The position numbers and the translations under genes are program-made. Shown one piece after another: positions 15,122 through 23,858 of a stretch of 35,303 nucleotides of DNA. Source of the stretch: Gemmatimonadota bacterium (GTDB lineage Bacteria > Gemmatimonadota > Gemmatimonadetes > Gemmatimonadales > GWC2-71-9); contig CP070716.1 of NCBI GenBank assembly GCA_020350425.1, forward strand, positions 1,143,157-1,178,459, in the 5' to 3' direction. The notes beneath the pieces were generated by a model. It worked only from the letters and a program-made list of their open reading frames with translations. It was not told where the DNA came from and made no database searches. Each line of letters begins with the position of its first letter. The stretch's first letter is position 1.

Positions 15122-16765
15122 ATGCTTTCGAGTATTCGAAACCGGCTTATCATCATGGCGATCCTCGTGGTCGCCAGCATCGTCTCGCTCGTCCCGCGCG
15201 ACGTCACCATACGGGTGCGCGGCGAGTCCGGCCGGATGCGCGACACGACCGTCAAGCGCGTCCCGATCAAGCAGGGCCTCGACCTGCAGGGCGGCATCCA
15301 CCTCGCCCTCGAGATCGACCAAACCGGCGGCCCCGTCGCGGACCCGTCGGGGGCGCTCGACCGGGCACTCACCGTGGTGCGCTCCCGCGTGGACGAGTTT
15401 GGCGTGGCCGAGCCGCTGATTCAGCGGGTCGGGGCCGACCGCATCGTGGTGGAGCTCGCCGGGATCACCGAACCGGGACGCGCGAAGCAGATCGTGGAGC
15501 GGTCGGCCTTTCTCGAGTGGCGGATTACGGACACGGAAAACCTGTTCCGCGACGCGTTGCCGACCATCGACGCGGCGTTGGTGCGGGCCGGTGTCCGGGT
15601 GACGGCGGGCGGGCGGGCAGCGACGCCCACGGCCCTGGAGCAGCTGCTCGGCGGCGACACGGCCGAGACGGCGGACACGACCGTCGCCGACACCGCCTAC
15701 TCGCCCGACCAGCCGGGACCGCTGAGCACGATGCTGTACACGGGGAGCGTCCCCGGCGAATTCCTGGTCCCCGAGGAAGACTTCCTGCTGGTCGATAGCC
15801 TGGTGCACATGCCCGAGGCCCAACGGGTGATGCCGCGCGGACGGGAGCTCATCTGGGCGTCGGAGCCGATCTCGCAAGGGGCGCGCTCGTACCGCCCCCT
15901 CTACTCGGTCAACACCCGCTCGGTGCTGACGGGTGAGGAGCTGAGCGACGCGCGTGCCACGATCGACCCGACGAGCAACCAGGCCATCGTGCTGTTCGAG
16001 CTCACCCGCTCCGGCGGCCGGAAGTTCCGCAACGAGACGCGGCAGCACGTGGGCGACTACATGGCCATCATGCTGGACGGCAGGGTATTCCGGCAGCCAC
16101 CGGTGATCCGATCGGAGATCGGCCGCAACGGCCAGATCGAGCTCGGCAACGCCAGCCTGCAGGACGCCCAGGACCTGGCGCTGGTGCTGCGGGCCGGCGC
16201 CCTCCCGGCACCGCTGGTGATCGTGGAGGAGCGCGCCGTCGGACCCAGCCTCGGGCGCGATTCCATTCGCCAGGGACAGCGCGCCGGCATTGCGGCACTC
16301 ATCTTGGTCATCGGGGTGATGCTGCTGTACTACCGCATCGCGGGCGGACTCGCCGTCATGGCGCTCGCGTTCTACGTGTTGTTCACGCTCGGGGGGCTCG
16401 CGAGCTTCGGGGCCACGCTCACGCTCCCCGGAATGGCTGGCTTCATTCTCTCGTTGGGCATGGCGGTGGACGCCAACGTTCTGATCTTCGAGCGCATCCG
16501 GGAGGAGATCCAGCTCGGCAAGACCCCACGGGTCGCGGTAGACCAGGGTTTTGAGCACGCCATGCCGGCGATCATCGACTCAAACGTGACCACCGTGATC
16601 ACCGCGGCGTTCCTGTTCCAGTTCGGTACCGGGCCGGTGCGCGGGTTCGCCGTGACGCTCATCGTCGGTATCCTCGCCTCACTGATCACCGCGGTGTTCG
16701 TCACGAAGACGTTCTTCCTCATCTGGCTGCAGCGGCGCGGGACCGCGCAGGAGCTTCAGATCTGA
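15122..16765 (+). CDS. secD: Protein translocase subunit SecD
   Basis: A 547-residue SecD, which with SecF uses the proton gradient to help pull proteins through SecYEG. The first membrane helix (about 8-25) is followed by the conserved QGLDLQGGIHLALE and VRSRVDEFGVAEPLIQRVG of the periplasmic P1 domain. An acidic, Ala/Thr-rich insert lies near residue 165-195 (AETADTTVADTAY). The C-terminal five-helix block contains VEERAVGPSLGRDSIRQG and the SecD signature GMAVDANVLIFERIREE, with the Asp needed for proton transfer. The ATG at 15122 sits 43 bases after ribF. The stop overlaps secF (TGATG). Confidence 0.96.
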   Translation: MLSSIRNRLIIMAILVVASIVSLVPRDVTIRVRGESGRMRDTTVKRVPIKQGLDLQGGIHLALEIDQTGGPVADPSGALDRALTVVRSRVDEFGVAEPLIQRVGADRIVVELAGITEPGRAKQIVERSAFLEWRITDTENLFRDALPTIDAALVRAGVRVTAGGRAATPTALEQLLGGDTAETADTTVADTAYSPDQPGPLSTMLYTGSVPGEFLVPEEDFLLVDSLVHMPEAQRVMPRGRELIWASEPISQGARSYRPLYSVNTRSVLTGEELSDARATIDPTSNQAIVLFELTRSGGRKFRNETRQHVGDYMAIMLDGRVFRQPPVIRSEIGRNGQIELGNASLQDAQDLALVLRAGALPAPLVIVEERAVGPSLGRDSIRQGQRAGIAALILVIGVMLLYYRIAGGLAVMALAFYVLFTLGGLASFGATLTLPGMAGFILSLGMAVDANVLIFERIREEIQLGKTPRVAVDQGFEHAMPAIIDSNVTTVITAAFLFQFGTGPVRGFAVTLIVGILASLITAVFVTKTFFLIWLQRRGTAQELQI

Positions 16766-17730
16766 TGCTGCGTCTCTTCAATCAGGCGAACTTCGAGTTC
16801 CTCGCGCGACGCCGGGTCGCCTACGGCCTTACGCTGGCGTTCGTCATTCCGGGCCTGCTGCTGCTCGGGATCCGTGGTCTGAACACCAGCATTGAGTTCA
16901 CCGGCGGAACGTTGGTCCAGATACACGTCTCCGATTCCGCCATCCGCACGGCGGATATCCGTCAGGCGCTCGCCACGACGGGGATCGAGGCCGCCGAGAT
17001 CCAGACGTTCGGCGCGCCCGACGAGTTCGTGATTCGAGCGAGACTCGATCCCCGCGTCGAGGTCTCCGAGGAGACCACCCAGGAGACGGGTGTGGCGGTG
17101 CGAGACGCGCTGACGGGTGCGTTCGGGGAGGATGTGATCCGCGTCGACCGGGTGGAGGCGGTGGGTCCCAAGGTGGGAAGCGAGCTGCGGGAGCGCACGC
17201 TGATGGCGCTGCTGCTGGCCTTCGGTGCGATCTTCCTGGTCATCTGGTTCCGCTACGAGTGGCGTTTCTCGCTCGCCGCCGTGCTCGCCACGCTCCACGA
17301 CATCGTCGCGACGGTTGCCTTCGCCGCCTACCTCAATCTGGAAGTCTCCCTCGTGGTCGTGGCCGCGCTGCTGACGATCATCGGATACTCGCTCAACGAC
17401 ACGATCGTCACCTTCGATCGGGTACGCGAGAACCTCAAGAAGTACAAGCGCGACAATATCTACGAAATCCTGAATCGCAGCATCAACGAGACGCTGCCGC
17501 GCACGGTGCTCACCTCGGGCACGACCGTGATGGCGACCACCGCGCTGCTGATTCTCGGTGGTCCCGTGATCCGGCCGTTCGCCTGGGTGATGACGTTCGG
17601 CATCGTCACGGGCACGTTCTCGTCCATCTTCATCGCCTCCCCGATCCTGTGGTCGGTGGAGCGGCGCTGGCCCGGCGAGGACGTACGCGGCGCGAGAACC
17701 ATCGCGGCGAAGGGCGCACCCGCTACCTGA
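16765..17730 (+). CDS. secF: Protein translocase subunit SecF
   Basis: A 321-residue SecF, the partner of SecD. The N terminus has FNQANFEFLARRRVAYGLTL followed by a membrane helix and the conserved RGLNTSIEFTGGTLVQI. The periplasmic part includes RVEAVGPKVGSELRERTL. The C-terminal membrane block has FRYEWRFSLAAVLATLHDI and the signature YSLNDTIVTFDRVREN with its conserved Asp and Arg. The end is periplasm-independent and basic. The ATG at 16765 overlaps the secD stop by one base. TatD follows after 22 bases. Confidence 0.96.
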   Translation: MLRLFNQANFEFLARRRVAYGLTLAFVIPGLLLLGIRGLNTSIEFTGGTLVQIHVSDSAIRTADIRQALATTGIEAAEIQTFGAPDEFVIRARLDPRVEVSEETTQETGVAVRDALTGAFGEDVIRVDRVEAVGPKVGSELRERTLMALLLAFGAIFLVIWFRYEWRFSLAAVLATLHDIVATVAFAAYLNLEVSLVVVAALLTIIGYSLNDTIVTFDRVRENLKKYKRDNIYEILNRSINETLPRTVLTSGTTVMATTALLILGGPVIRPFAWVMTFGIVTGTFSSIFIASPILWSVERRWPGEDVRGARTIAAKGAPAT

Positions 17731-17752
17731 TCGACGGGAAGCGGAGGCGGCG

Positions 17753-18541
17753 GTGTTGGTCGATACACATTGCCACCTCGGCGACTCGCGGTTCGATGCC
17801 GACCGCGACCTCGTGCTGGAGCGGGCGCGGGCGGCCGGCGTCGGACACGTCGTGGTCATCGCCGACTCCGCCCCAGCCACCGAGCAGGCCATCGAGCTGG
17901 CCACTCGGTACGGCATCTCCGCAACGGCAGGCGTCCACCCCCACGAAGCCTCGAGCTGGTGTGACGACATAGCGGCCCGCACGCGCGCGGCGCTGGAGCA
18001 CCCCACCGTCGTTGCGGTCGGCGAAACCGGACTCGATTACCACTACGACCATTCCCCCCGCGACGCGCAGCGCCACGCGTTCGAGGCGCAGCTGGCCATC
18101 GCGGCCGAGCGGCGCCTGCCCGTCATCGTGCATGCGCGGGACGCCGATGACGACGTGGCCGCCATGGTCTTGGAGTGGGGTGGGGAAGTTCCGGCCCTTG
18201 TGCTACACTCGTTCAGCTCCGGGACCGCCGTGTTCGAGGCGGGCATGGCCGTCCGGGCCTACTTTGGATTCAGCGGGATGGTCACCTTCCGGAATTGGCG
18301 CGGCGCCGGGTACGTGGCCGCCTGCCCGAGCGACCGGCTCCTCATCGAGACGGACGCGCCGTATCTTTCCCCGGTGCCCCATCGGGGCAAGCGCAACGAG
18401 CCCGCCTTCGTGCAGCACGTGGCGGAGCGGGTAGCCGAGCTCCGAGGGGAGCCCCTCGAGCTCGTCCAGAGCGAGACGACCGCCAACGCCGGGACCTGCT
18501 TCGGTGCCCGGGTGGCCCACCCTGACGACACGGAAAAATGA
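17753..18541 (+). CDS. tatD: TatD family metal-dependent hydrolase/DNase
   Basis: A 262-residue TatD-family TIM-barrel hydrolase. The opening [15 protein letters not shown] has the HxH metal-binding motif. Further metal and active-site motifs are [23 protein letters not shown] (Glu ligand), [20 protein letters not shown] and the late [11 protein letters not shown] with the conserved Asp. Studied members are magnesium-dependent 3'-5' exonucleases or D-aminoacyl-tRNA deacylase-like enzymes; no role in Tat export remains accepted. The GTG at 17753 has GGAGG 5 bases upstream. The stop overlaps the fhs ATG (ATGA), so the two are translationally coupled. Confidence 0.92.
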   Translation: MLVDTHCHLGDSRFDADRDLVLERARAAGVGHVVVIADSAPATEQAIELATRYGISATAGVHPHEASSWCDDIAARTRAALEHPTVVAVGETGLDYHYDHSPRDAQRHAFEAQLAIAAERRLPVIVHARDADDDVAAMVLEWGGEVPALVLHSFSSGTAVFEAGMAVRAYFGFSGMVTFRNWRGAGYVAACPSDRLLIETDAPYLSPVPHRGKRNEPAFVQHVAERVAELRGEPLELVQSETTANAGTCFGARVAHPDDTEK

Positions 18542-20217
18542 CGACCGCACACGTTCCGACCGATATCGAGATCGCACAGGCAGCCGGGCTTCGCGCCATC
18601 ACGGACGTCGCGGCTGACCTCGACCTGACCCCGGACGACCTCATCCTCTACGGCCAGCACAAGGCCAAGGTGCGGCTCGAAAGCCTGGCTTCGCGCCCGC
18701 GCAAGGGCCGGCTGGTGCTGGTGACGGCGATCAACCCCACCGCGGCGGGAGAAGGCAAGTCCACCGTCACCGTGGGCGTCACCCAGGCGTTGCGTAAGTT
18801 GGGCCACAAGGTCGTCCTCACCATGCGCGAGCCGAGCCTGGGACCGGTGTTTGGGATCAAGGGGGGCGCGGCAGGGGGCGGCTACGCTCAGGTCGTGCCG
18901 ATGGAGGACATCAATCTGCACTTCACGGGCGACTTCCACGCCATCACCAGCGCGCACAACCTCCTGGCGGCGCTGCTGGACAACCACCTGCACCAGGGGA
19001 ACGCCCTGGGGATCGACTCCCGCCGCATCACCTGGCCCCGCACCATCGACATGAACGACCGCGCGTTGCGCAGCATCACCATCGGCCTCGGCGGTCCGCT
19101 GGGCGGGGTGCCGCGGGAGGACCGCTTCGTGATCACGCCCGCGAGCGAGATCCAGGCCATCATGTGCCTCTCGCGGGACATGGACGATCTGGAGGCGCGG
19201 CTCGGCCGCATCGTGGTGGGCATGACCCGCGATCAGGAGCCCGTTCGCGCGGAGCAGCTCAAGGCACAGGGCGCCATGACGTTGCTGCTCAAGGACGCGC
19301 TCAACCCCAATCTGGTGCAGACGCTCGAGGGCGGCCCTGCCATCGTGCATTGCGGCCCGTTTGGCAACATCGCGCACGGCTGCAATTCGGTGGTCGCGAC
19401 TGACGCCGCGCTGCGCGTCGCCGACATCGTGGTGACCGAGGCGGGTTTCGGGGCCGACCTGGGGGCCGAGAAGTTCTTCGACATCAAGTGCCGCGTCGGG
19501 GAGCTCAACCCTGAAGCGGCCGTCGTGGTAGCCACCATACGGGCGCTCAAGCTCCACGGGGGCGCGCCGAAGAACAAGCTGGCGGACCCCGATCCCGACG
19601 CGGTCGAGCGGGGCTTTGCCAACCTCAGACAGCACGTCGAGAACGTGGCGAAGTTCGGTGTGCCCACGGTCGTGGCGATGAACCGGTTCCTGTCCGACAG
19701 CGACGAGGAGCTCGAAGTGCTGCGCCGGGGCTGCGAGGACATGGGTGTCGACGTCGCGATGTGTGAGGTGTGGGAGAAGGGCGGGGACGGCGGCATCGAG
19801 CTCGCCGAGGCGGTGCTGCAGCTGCTCGAGGGGAAGCGCGCGCAGTTCGAGCCGATCTACGATACGGCGCTGCCGATCCGCGAGAAGGTCCAGCTGATCG
19901 CCAAGGAGATCTATCGCGCCGACGGCGTGACCTTCATGCCCGCCGCGGCCAAGGCGGCGGAGCGCCTGGAGCGTTGGGGACTCGGCGACACGCCGGTCTG
20001 CATGGCCAAGACCCAGTACTCGTTCAGCGACGACGCCGGGCTGCTCGGTGCCCCACGCGGCTTCGAGATCACCGTGCGCGACATCTACCCGTCGGCCGGG
20101 GCCGGATTCGTGGTCGCGCTGTGCGGCGATATCATGACGATGCCCGGACTGGGCAAGACGCCGGCTGCCGAGAAGATGAGGGTCGCGAAGGACGGCACCA
20201 TCGAAGGCCTCTTCTAG
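18538..20217 (+). CDS. fhs: Formate-tetrahydrofolate ligase
   Basis: A 559-residue formate-THF ligase (formyltetrahydrofolate synthetase), which joins formate to tetrahydrofolate with ATP to give 10-formyl-THF. The N terminus [19 protein letters not shown] is typical. The ATP loop reads [20 protein letters not shown], followed by [33 protein letters not shown] in family order (given here in part only for recognition). Further conserved pieces are GGAPKN, VAMNRF and [12 protein letters not shown] near the C terminus. Length is normal. It channels formate into one-carbon metabolism. It overlaps tatD by 4 bases and precedes ridA and a tRNA-Sec gene, which makes a formate and selenium link worth testing, since many formate dehydrogenases are selenoproteins. 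Confidence 0.96.
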   Translation: MTTAHVPTDIEIAQAAGLRAITDVAADLDLTPDDLILYGQHKAKVRLESLASRPRKGRLVLVTAINPTAAGEGKSTVTVGVTQALRKLGHKVVLTMREPSLGPVFGIKGGAAGGGYAQVVPMEDINLHFTGDFHAITSAHNLLAALLDNHLHQGNALGIDSRRITWPRTIDMNDRALRSITIGLGGPLGGVPREDRFVITPASEIQAIMCLSRDMDDLEARLGRIVVGMTRDQEPVRAEQLKAQGAMTLLLKDALNPNLVQTLEGGPAIVHCGPFGNIAHGCNSVVATDAALRVADIVVTEAGFGADLGAEKFFDIKCRVGELNPEAAVVVATIRALKLHGGAPKNKLADPDPDAVERGFANLRQHVENVAKFGVPTVVAMNRFLSDSDEELEVLRRGCEDMGVDVAMCEVWEKGGDGGIELAEAVLQLLEGKRAQFEPIYDTALPIREKVQLIAKEIYRADGVTFMPAAAKAAERLERWGLGDTPVCMAKTQYSFSDDAGLLGAPRGFEITVRDIYPSAGAGFVVALCGDIMTMPGLGKTPAAEKMRVAKDGTIEGLF

Positions 20218-20229
20218 GAGCCGCGCACC

Positions 20230-20607
20230 ATGGAGTTCGTTTCGACCAAGAAGGCGCCCGAGGCCATCGGGCCATACAGCCAGGCCGTCATCGCCAACGG
20301 GTTGGTGTTCACGGCCGGGCAGATCGCGCTCGATCCGGCGAGCATGACGATGGTCGGCGATGACGTCGCTCGACAGACCGAGCGCGTGCTCCAGAACCTC
20401 GCCGCCGTGCTCGCCGAAGCGGGCTGTACGCTCTCCGACGTTGTGAAGACGACCGTGTACCTCGCCGACATGGCGGACTTTTCCGTGATGAACGAAGTGT
20501 ACGCCAAGCACTTCGGTGACCACCGGCCCGCTCGGGCGACGGTGGAGGCGGCCGCACTTCCCAAGGGCGGTCTTGTCGAGATCGACGCGATCGCCGTGCG
20601 GAGCTGA
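20230..20607 (+). CDS. ridA: RidA family reactive intermediate deaminase
   Basis: A 125-residue RidA (YjgF/YER057c/UK114) protein, which hydrolyses reactive enamine/imine intermediates from PLP-dependent dehydratases and so protects other enzymes. The sequence EAIGPYSQAVIANGLVFTAGQIALDP and the ending RPARATVEAAALPKGGLVEIDAIA are diagnostic; Arg102 corresponds to the catalytic Arg105 of the E. coli protein and the late Glu is present. The ATG at 20230 has an AGGAG ribosome binding site with about 9-base spacing, 12 bases after fhs. The stop lies 9 bases before the tRNA-Sec gene. Confidence 0.95.
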   Translation: MEFVSTKKAPEAIGPYSQAVIANGLVFTAGQIALDPASMTMVGDDVARQTERVLQNLAAVLAEAGCTLSDVVKTTVYLADMADFSVMNEVYAKHFGDHRPARATVEAAALPKGGLVEIDAIAVRS

Positions 20608-20616
20608 CCACGCAGT

Positions 20617-20713
20617 GGGGGCGGATCGGGCCTGGTGGCTCGTACGGTCTTCAAAACCGCTGGGAGGCGCCTGAGGCGGCTCCGGTGGGTTCGATTCCCA
20701 CACGCTCCCGCCA
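20617..20713 (+). tRNA. selC: tRNA-Sec (anticodon TCA)
   Basis: A 97-base tRNA with all the marks of bacterial selenocysteine tRNA. The anticodon loop CTTCAAA (20649-20655) carries TCA (20651-20653), which reads UGA. The D arm is a 6-bp stem (20627-20632 with 20637-20642) closed by a 4-base TGGT loop, the shape specific to tRNA-Sec. A long variable arm pairs 20663-20671 with 20675-20683 around one mismatch. The T arm is GTGGG-TTCGATT-CCCAC (20685-20701). The acceptor is 7 clear pairs (20617-20623 with 20703-20709) plus an eighth position that is a G-A mismatch. Discriminator G and an encoded CCA end it. Gaps to ridA (9 bases) and the next gene (15 bases) leave no room for a separate promoter. 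Confidence 0.95.
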
Positions 20714-20728
20714 CTTCTCGAGGCGCCG

Positions 20729-21625
20729 ATGAATTCGGCGCTGATCATCCTCAATCCCGAAGCTGGACGGGGCAAGGGGCGCGCACTGGAGCGGCGCCTC
20801 ATCACGGCGGCCCACGCCAACGGATGCAAGGCGGAGGTCCGAACGACGCGCCACCGCGGACACGACGCCGAGCTCGCGGCGGAAGCGCGGCGGGACGGCT
20901 GGCCGATGGTGATCGCGGTCGGGGGCGACGGCACGGTGCACGGCGCCGCGAACGGCCTGCTGGCCGACGGCCCCACCGACGTCGTGCTGGGTCACGTGCC
21001 GATCGGCACCGGGAACGACTATGCGCGCACCATCGGGATGCCCCGCGCCCGGGTCGAGCAGAACCTGGCCACCGTACTCCAGGCGGTCCCGCGCCCGTTT
21101 GACGTCGGGCGTGCGGGAGGCCGGTTCTTCGTGAACGCGCTGGGGGCGGGGTTCGACGCCGAAGTGGTACGGCAGACCGACCGCATGCGGCACCTCAAGG
21201 GCTTTCCGCTCTACCTGGTGGGAGTGTACAAGACGTTCGGGTCGTTCCGGGCGCCGGAGCTCGAGATCGTGGCGAGCGAGCACCACGAGCGGGGCCGCAT
21301 GATGCTGTGCGAGGTCGCGATCGGGCCCACCGTGGGCGGTGGGTTTCGCCTGACTCCCGACGCGGTACCCGACGACGGCCTGTTCGACGTGTGCGTCGTG
21401 CGCCGGGTCGGGGTCATCATGTTCCTGCGGTATCTCCCCAGCGTGGTGCGCGGCACCCACACCGCGCTCCCCGAAGTCTCAGTGTTCCGGAGCGCGCAGG
21501 TGACGATCACCGCAGTGTCGGCGCCGCTCCTACTGCATCTCGACGGTGAGCTGCGGCGCCCCGAGGGCGACACGATTACGGTGGAGATCCTGCCTCGCTA
21601 CCTGCGCGTCGCATGCGGCTACTGA
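20729..21625 (+). CDS. Diacylglycerol kinase-family lipid kinase
   Basis: A 298-residue protein of the DAGK catalytic family (YegS/BmrU/DgkB-like). It has ALIILNPEAGRGKG at the N terminus, the nucleotide-binding VIAVGGDGTVHGAANGLL, the GTGNDYAR motif, and the C-terminal PDDGLFDVCVVRR and LHLDGELRR motifs that carry conserved acidic residues. Such enzymes phosphorylate diacylglycerol, sphingoid bases or related lipids at the inner face of the membrane; the substrate here is not defined. The ATG at 20729 follows the tRNA-Sec by 15 bases, so processing of a shared transcript at the tRNA may create its 5' end. The stop overlaps the next gene by 13 bases. Confidence 0.9.
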   Translation: MNSALIILNPEAGRGKGRALERRLITAAHANGCKAEVRTTRHRGHDAELAAEARRDGWPMVIAVGGDGTVHGAANGLLADGPTDVVLGHVPIGTGNDYARTIGMPRARVEQNLATVLQAVPRPFDVGRAGGRFFVNALGAGFDAEVVRQTDRMRHLKGFPLYLVGVYKTFGSFRAPELEIVASEHHERGRMMLCEVAIGPTVGGGFRLTPDAVPDDGLFDVCVVRRVGVIMFLRYLPSVVRGTHTALPEVSVFRSAQVTITAVSAPLLLHLDGELRRPEGDTITVEILPRYLRVACGY

Positions 21626-22113
21626 CCGTCATCGCGGTAACGACGCTGATCGCGGCCTCGCCGGCGGTGGCACAGATCGTCCCGCAACAGCCACCGCAGC
21701 AGCGTCGTCCCGATCCCAGCGACACCATTCCGGTACCGCACTTTCGGGAGGAACCGCCGGTCTCGCCCCTGGGAGCCATGTGGCGCTCCCTCCTCCTGCC
21801 GGGATGGGGACAGTCGATCCTGGGGCGCCGTGTGACGGGAGCGGTGTTCATCTTCTGGGAGGGCGTCACCCTCACCATGACGGTGAAGTCCGTGCACCAG
21901 CTCAACCACCTGGAGAGCATCGAGGCCGACCAGGAGCAGATCGACGGCAAGAAGCGCGAAGTGGAGGACTGGGCGGTGCTGCTGGTCTTCAACCATCTGC
22001 TCGCCGCCGCCGAGGCCTTCGTCTCCGCCGAGCTATGGGACTTCCCCGGTGAGCTGGCCACCCGCCGCCTGCCGAGCGGCGATGTCGGCACCGGCGTCAA
22101 CCTGTACTGGTAG
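21613..22113 (+). CDS. Small exported/membrane protein, DUF5683-like
   Basis: A 166-residue protein with a signal peptide (LTVIAVTTLIAASPAVAQ) followed by a Pro/Gln-rich linker. A hydrophobic motif SLLLPGWGQSILGRRVTGAVF comes next; SL(L/V)xPGxGQ is typical of DUF5683 and TM2-like small envelope proteins. A second hydrophobic stretch lies at about 122-142 (WAVLLVFNHLLAAAEAF). The C terminus ends in Trp after GVNLYW, similar to the aromatic end of some outer-membrane proteins. The function is unknown. The ATG at 21613 lies inside the end of the lipid kinase gene. The 3' end overlaps the convergent LpxH-like gene by 17 bases. Confidence 0.72.
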   Translation: MRLLTVIAVTTLIAASPAVAQIVPQQPPQQRRPDPSDTIPVPHFREEPPVSPLGAMWRSLLLPGWGQSILGRRVTGAVFIFWEGVTLTMTVKSVHQLNHLESIEADQEQIDGKKREVEDWAVLLVFNHLLAAAEAFVSAELWDFPGELATRRLPSGDVGTGVNLYW

Positions 22114-22840
22114 CGAAACGCTCCATCCGCGGTCCGTCCCGCTCCACCACCGCGTACCGCAACCCCTCCAAGAACGCACCGGGATTCAGGTACCACCGGC
22201 CGGGCGCCACCTGCTCGAGCGCGGCCCGGTGGGTATGACCCATGACGACGAGGGCGAGGTCGTCGCGCTCCCCCAGGAGTGTCCTGGCGTGCGCGGCCTG
22301 CGCCTCCGCGTGGCGACGCACGATCGACTCATCCCGAGCCTTGCCCGACAGCAGGGGGGACACGCGCCGAACCAGCGCGATCCCCAGATCGGGATGCATC
22401 CATCGAAACAGCCTTGCAGTGAGCGGATGACGCACCACCGAGTGGAGAGCGCGTGCGTGCCATTGCCCGTCTCCGATGCCGTCGCCATGGGTCACCAGGG
22501 CCCTGTGACCGGCGAGGTCGAGTTCCACCTCACCCGGGTGGAACGCGGCGTCGACCTCGTCACGCCAGAACGTCCCCCCCCAGCGGTCGTGATTGCCACC
22601 GGTAACGGTGAGCCGCACGCCCGCACGGCGCAGGCGGCCCAATGCCTGCAGGGTGGGGAAGGCCGCCCGTGGAATCACTTCTCGGTACTCGAACCAGAAC
22701 TCGAAGAGATCGCCGTTGACGACCAAATGGCAGCCGAGGTCGGGTACCCGCTCGAGGAAGCGATGGAAGGCCCGAGCGATCTCCGGGGGCGCGTACCCCA
22801 GATGCACGTCAGATACGATGACGACAGGGTCAGCAGACAC
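22097..22840 (-). CDS. lpxH-like: UDP-2,3-diacylglucosamine hydrolase-like metallophosphatase (LpxH family)
   Basis: A 247-residue calcineurin-like phosphoesterase with the motif order of LpxH: VVIVSDVHLGYAP, VVNGDLFEFWFEYREVIPR, VTGGNHDRW, ALVTHGDGI and VMGHTHRA. LpxH cleaves the pyrophosphate of UDP-2,3-diacyl-GlcN in lipid A synthesis; the FEFWFEYR segment resembles that family, but related enzymes (LpxH2/YbbF-like) exist. The start is ambiguous: TTG 22876, ATG 22861 or GTG 22840. I choose GTG 22840 because it puts the DVHLG motif at the usual distance from the N terminus and because a TATACT -10 box lies exactly 6 bases before it, giving a leaderless transcript. Its 3' end overlaps the convergent gene by 17 bases. 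It is divergent from deoC. Confidence 0.85.
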   Translation of the reverse strand: MSADPVVIVSDVHLGYAPPEIARAFHRFLERVPDLGCHLVVNGDLFEFWFEYREVIPRAAFPTLQALGRLRRAGVRLTVTGGNHDRWGGTFWRDEVDAAFHPGEVELDLAGHRALVTHGDGIGDGQWHARALHSVVRHPLTARLFRWMHPDLGIALVRRVSPLLSGKARDESIVRRHAEAQAAHARTLLGERDDLALVVMGHTHRAALEQVAPGRWYLNPGAFLEGLRYAVVERDGPRMERFATSTG

Positions 22841-22846
22841 GGCAGC

Positions 22847-22876
22847 AGTATAGGCGACCATCGAGAGGCGTCGCAA
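22847..22876 (-). promoter_or_regulatory. Promoter of the LpxH-like gene (leaderless)
   Basis: On the minus strand TTGCGA (22876-22871), an 18-base spacer and TATACT (22852-22847; 5/6) form a promoter. Transcription should start about 7 bases on, at the GTG at 22840 itself, with no leader. Confidence 0.5.
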
Positions 22877-22889
22877 CTGCGCCCCCGCC

Positions 22890-22919
22890 GTGACTGGGGC
22901 CGAGGCAATTGCTTAGATT
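22890..22919 (+). promoter_or_regulatory. Promoter of deoC
   Basis: GTGACT (22890-22895, 4/6) and TAGATT (22914-22919, 4/6) are 18 bases apart. The start would lie near 22926, leaving a leader of about 6 bases before ATG 22932, too short for a normal ribosome binding site. Confidence 0.5.
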
Positions 22920-22931
22920 CTCACGCGAGCC

Positions 22932-23858
22932 ATGACCGACCGGAGCCGCGTACTGCCCCTCGACCTCGAGGCACTCCACACCCTCTCCGCCGACGAGGCA
23001 CGGGTGAAGGAACGGGCACGCGCGCTCGCCGCCGGCGTTCCGGCCCGAGGCAGCGCACGGGTCGGCGACCTCGTGACTGCGGTGACCGCGATCGACCTCA
23101 CGACGCTGTCCGACGACGACACCGTCGAGCGCGTGCGCCAGCTCTGCCGCCGGGCCCAAACACCGCTGAGCGGCACGGCGCTCCGTGCGGTGCCGCCGCC
23201 CTCTCCGGCCCCCCACGTGGCCGCCGTGTGCGTTGCCGAGCGGTTCGTCGCCGCCGCGGTCGGAGCGCTTGCCGGCAGCCGGATTCCGGTTGCGGCGGCA
23301 ACGGGAGATTTCCCCCGGGGCCAGGCGCCCCTCGAGCAGCGACTGGGCCAGATTCGAGCGGCAGTGCGGGACGGAGCGGACGAGATCGACGTCGTCATCA
23401 CGCGGGACCACGCCCGCGGCGGGGTGTGGCAGGTGCTGTACGACGAGGTGCGTGCCTTTCGAGATGCTGCGGGCGATGCGCTCCTCAAGGTCATCCTCGC
23501 CACCGGCGATCTCGGCACGCTCGAGACCGTCGCCCGGGCCGCCACCACCGCCATGCTCGCGGGCGCCGACTTCATCAAGACCTCCACCGGCAAGGAGCAG
23601 GTCAATGCCACGCTCGCCGCTGGCATCGTGATGGCCGACATGATCCGGCGCCACCACGACCGCACGGGCATCGCGGTCGGCCTCAAGCCGGCCGGGGGCA
23701 TCCGCACCGCACAGCGGGCGCTCGAGTGGATCCAGCTCGTGCGGCGCGAGCTGGGCGACCGGTGGCTCACCCCCGAGCGCTTCCGGATCGGCGCGAGCGG
23801 GTTGCTCGACGACCTCCAACGCGAGCTTGCGGAGCTCGACGAGGGATCACTCCCATGA
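22932..23858 (+). CDS. deoC: Deoxyribose-phosphate aldolase
   Basis: A 308-residue class I aldolase that splits 2-deoxyribose-5-phosphate into glyceraldehyde-3-phosphate and acetaldehyde in nucleoside salvage. The barrel motifs are present: VAAATGDFPRG, DEIDVVIT, LLKVILATG, the Schiff-base lysine motif ADFIKTSTGK (Lys216) and the second active-site lysine in VGLKPAGGIRT (Lys252). An N-terminal extension of about 80 residues precedes the barrel compared with short E. coli-type homologues, similar to the longer DeoC of some bacteria and eukaryotes. The ATG at 22932 has no ribosome binding site but sits just after a TAGATT -10 box. The stop overlaps the next gene by 4 bases (ATGA). Confidence 0.93.
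   Translation: MTDRSRVLPLDLEALHTLSADEARVKERARALAAGVPARGSARVGDLVTAVTAIDLTTLSDDDTVERVRQLCRRAQTPLSGTALRAVPPPSPAPHVAAVCVAERFVAAAVGALAGSRIPVAAATGDFPRGQAPLEQRLGQIRAAVRDGADEIDVVITRDHARGGVWQVLYDEVRAFRDAAGDALLKVILATGDLGTLETVARAATTAMLAGADFIKTSTGKEQVNATLAAGIVMADMIRRHHDRTGIAVGLKPAGGIRTAQRALEWIQLVRRELGDRWLTPERFRIGASGLLDDLQRELAELDEGSLP

Noticed and set aside
15089..16558. A 489-residue minus-strand open frame over secD
   Set aside because: Antisense to SecD with all conserved motifs on the plus strand; no motif of its own.
18259..20976. A 905-residue minus-strand open frame covering fhs, ridA and tRNA-Sec
   Set aside because: It is antisense to the well supported fhs and ridA genes, crosses a tRNA, has no recognisable domain, and has composition (His/Arg/Val) typical of a GC-rich shadow frame.
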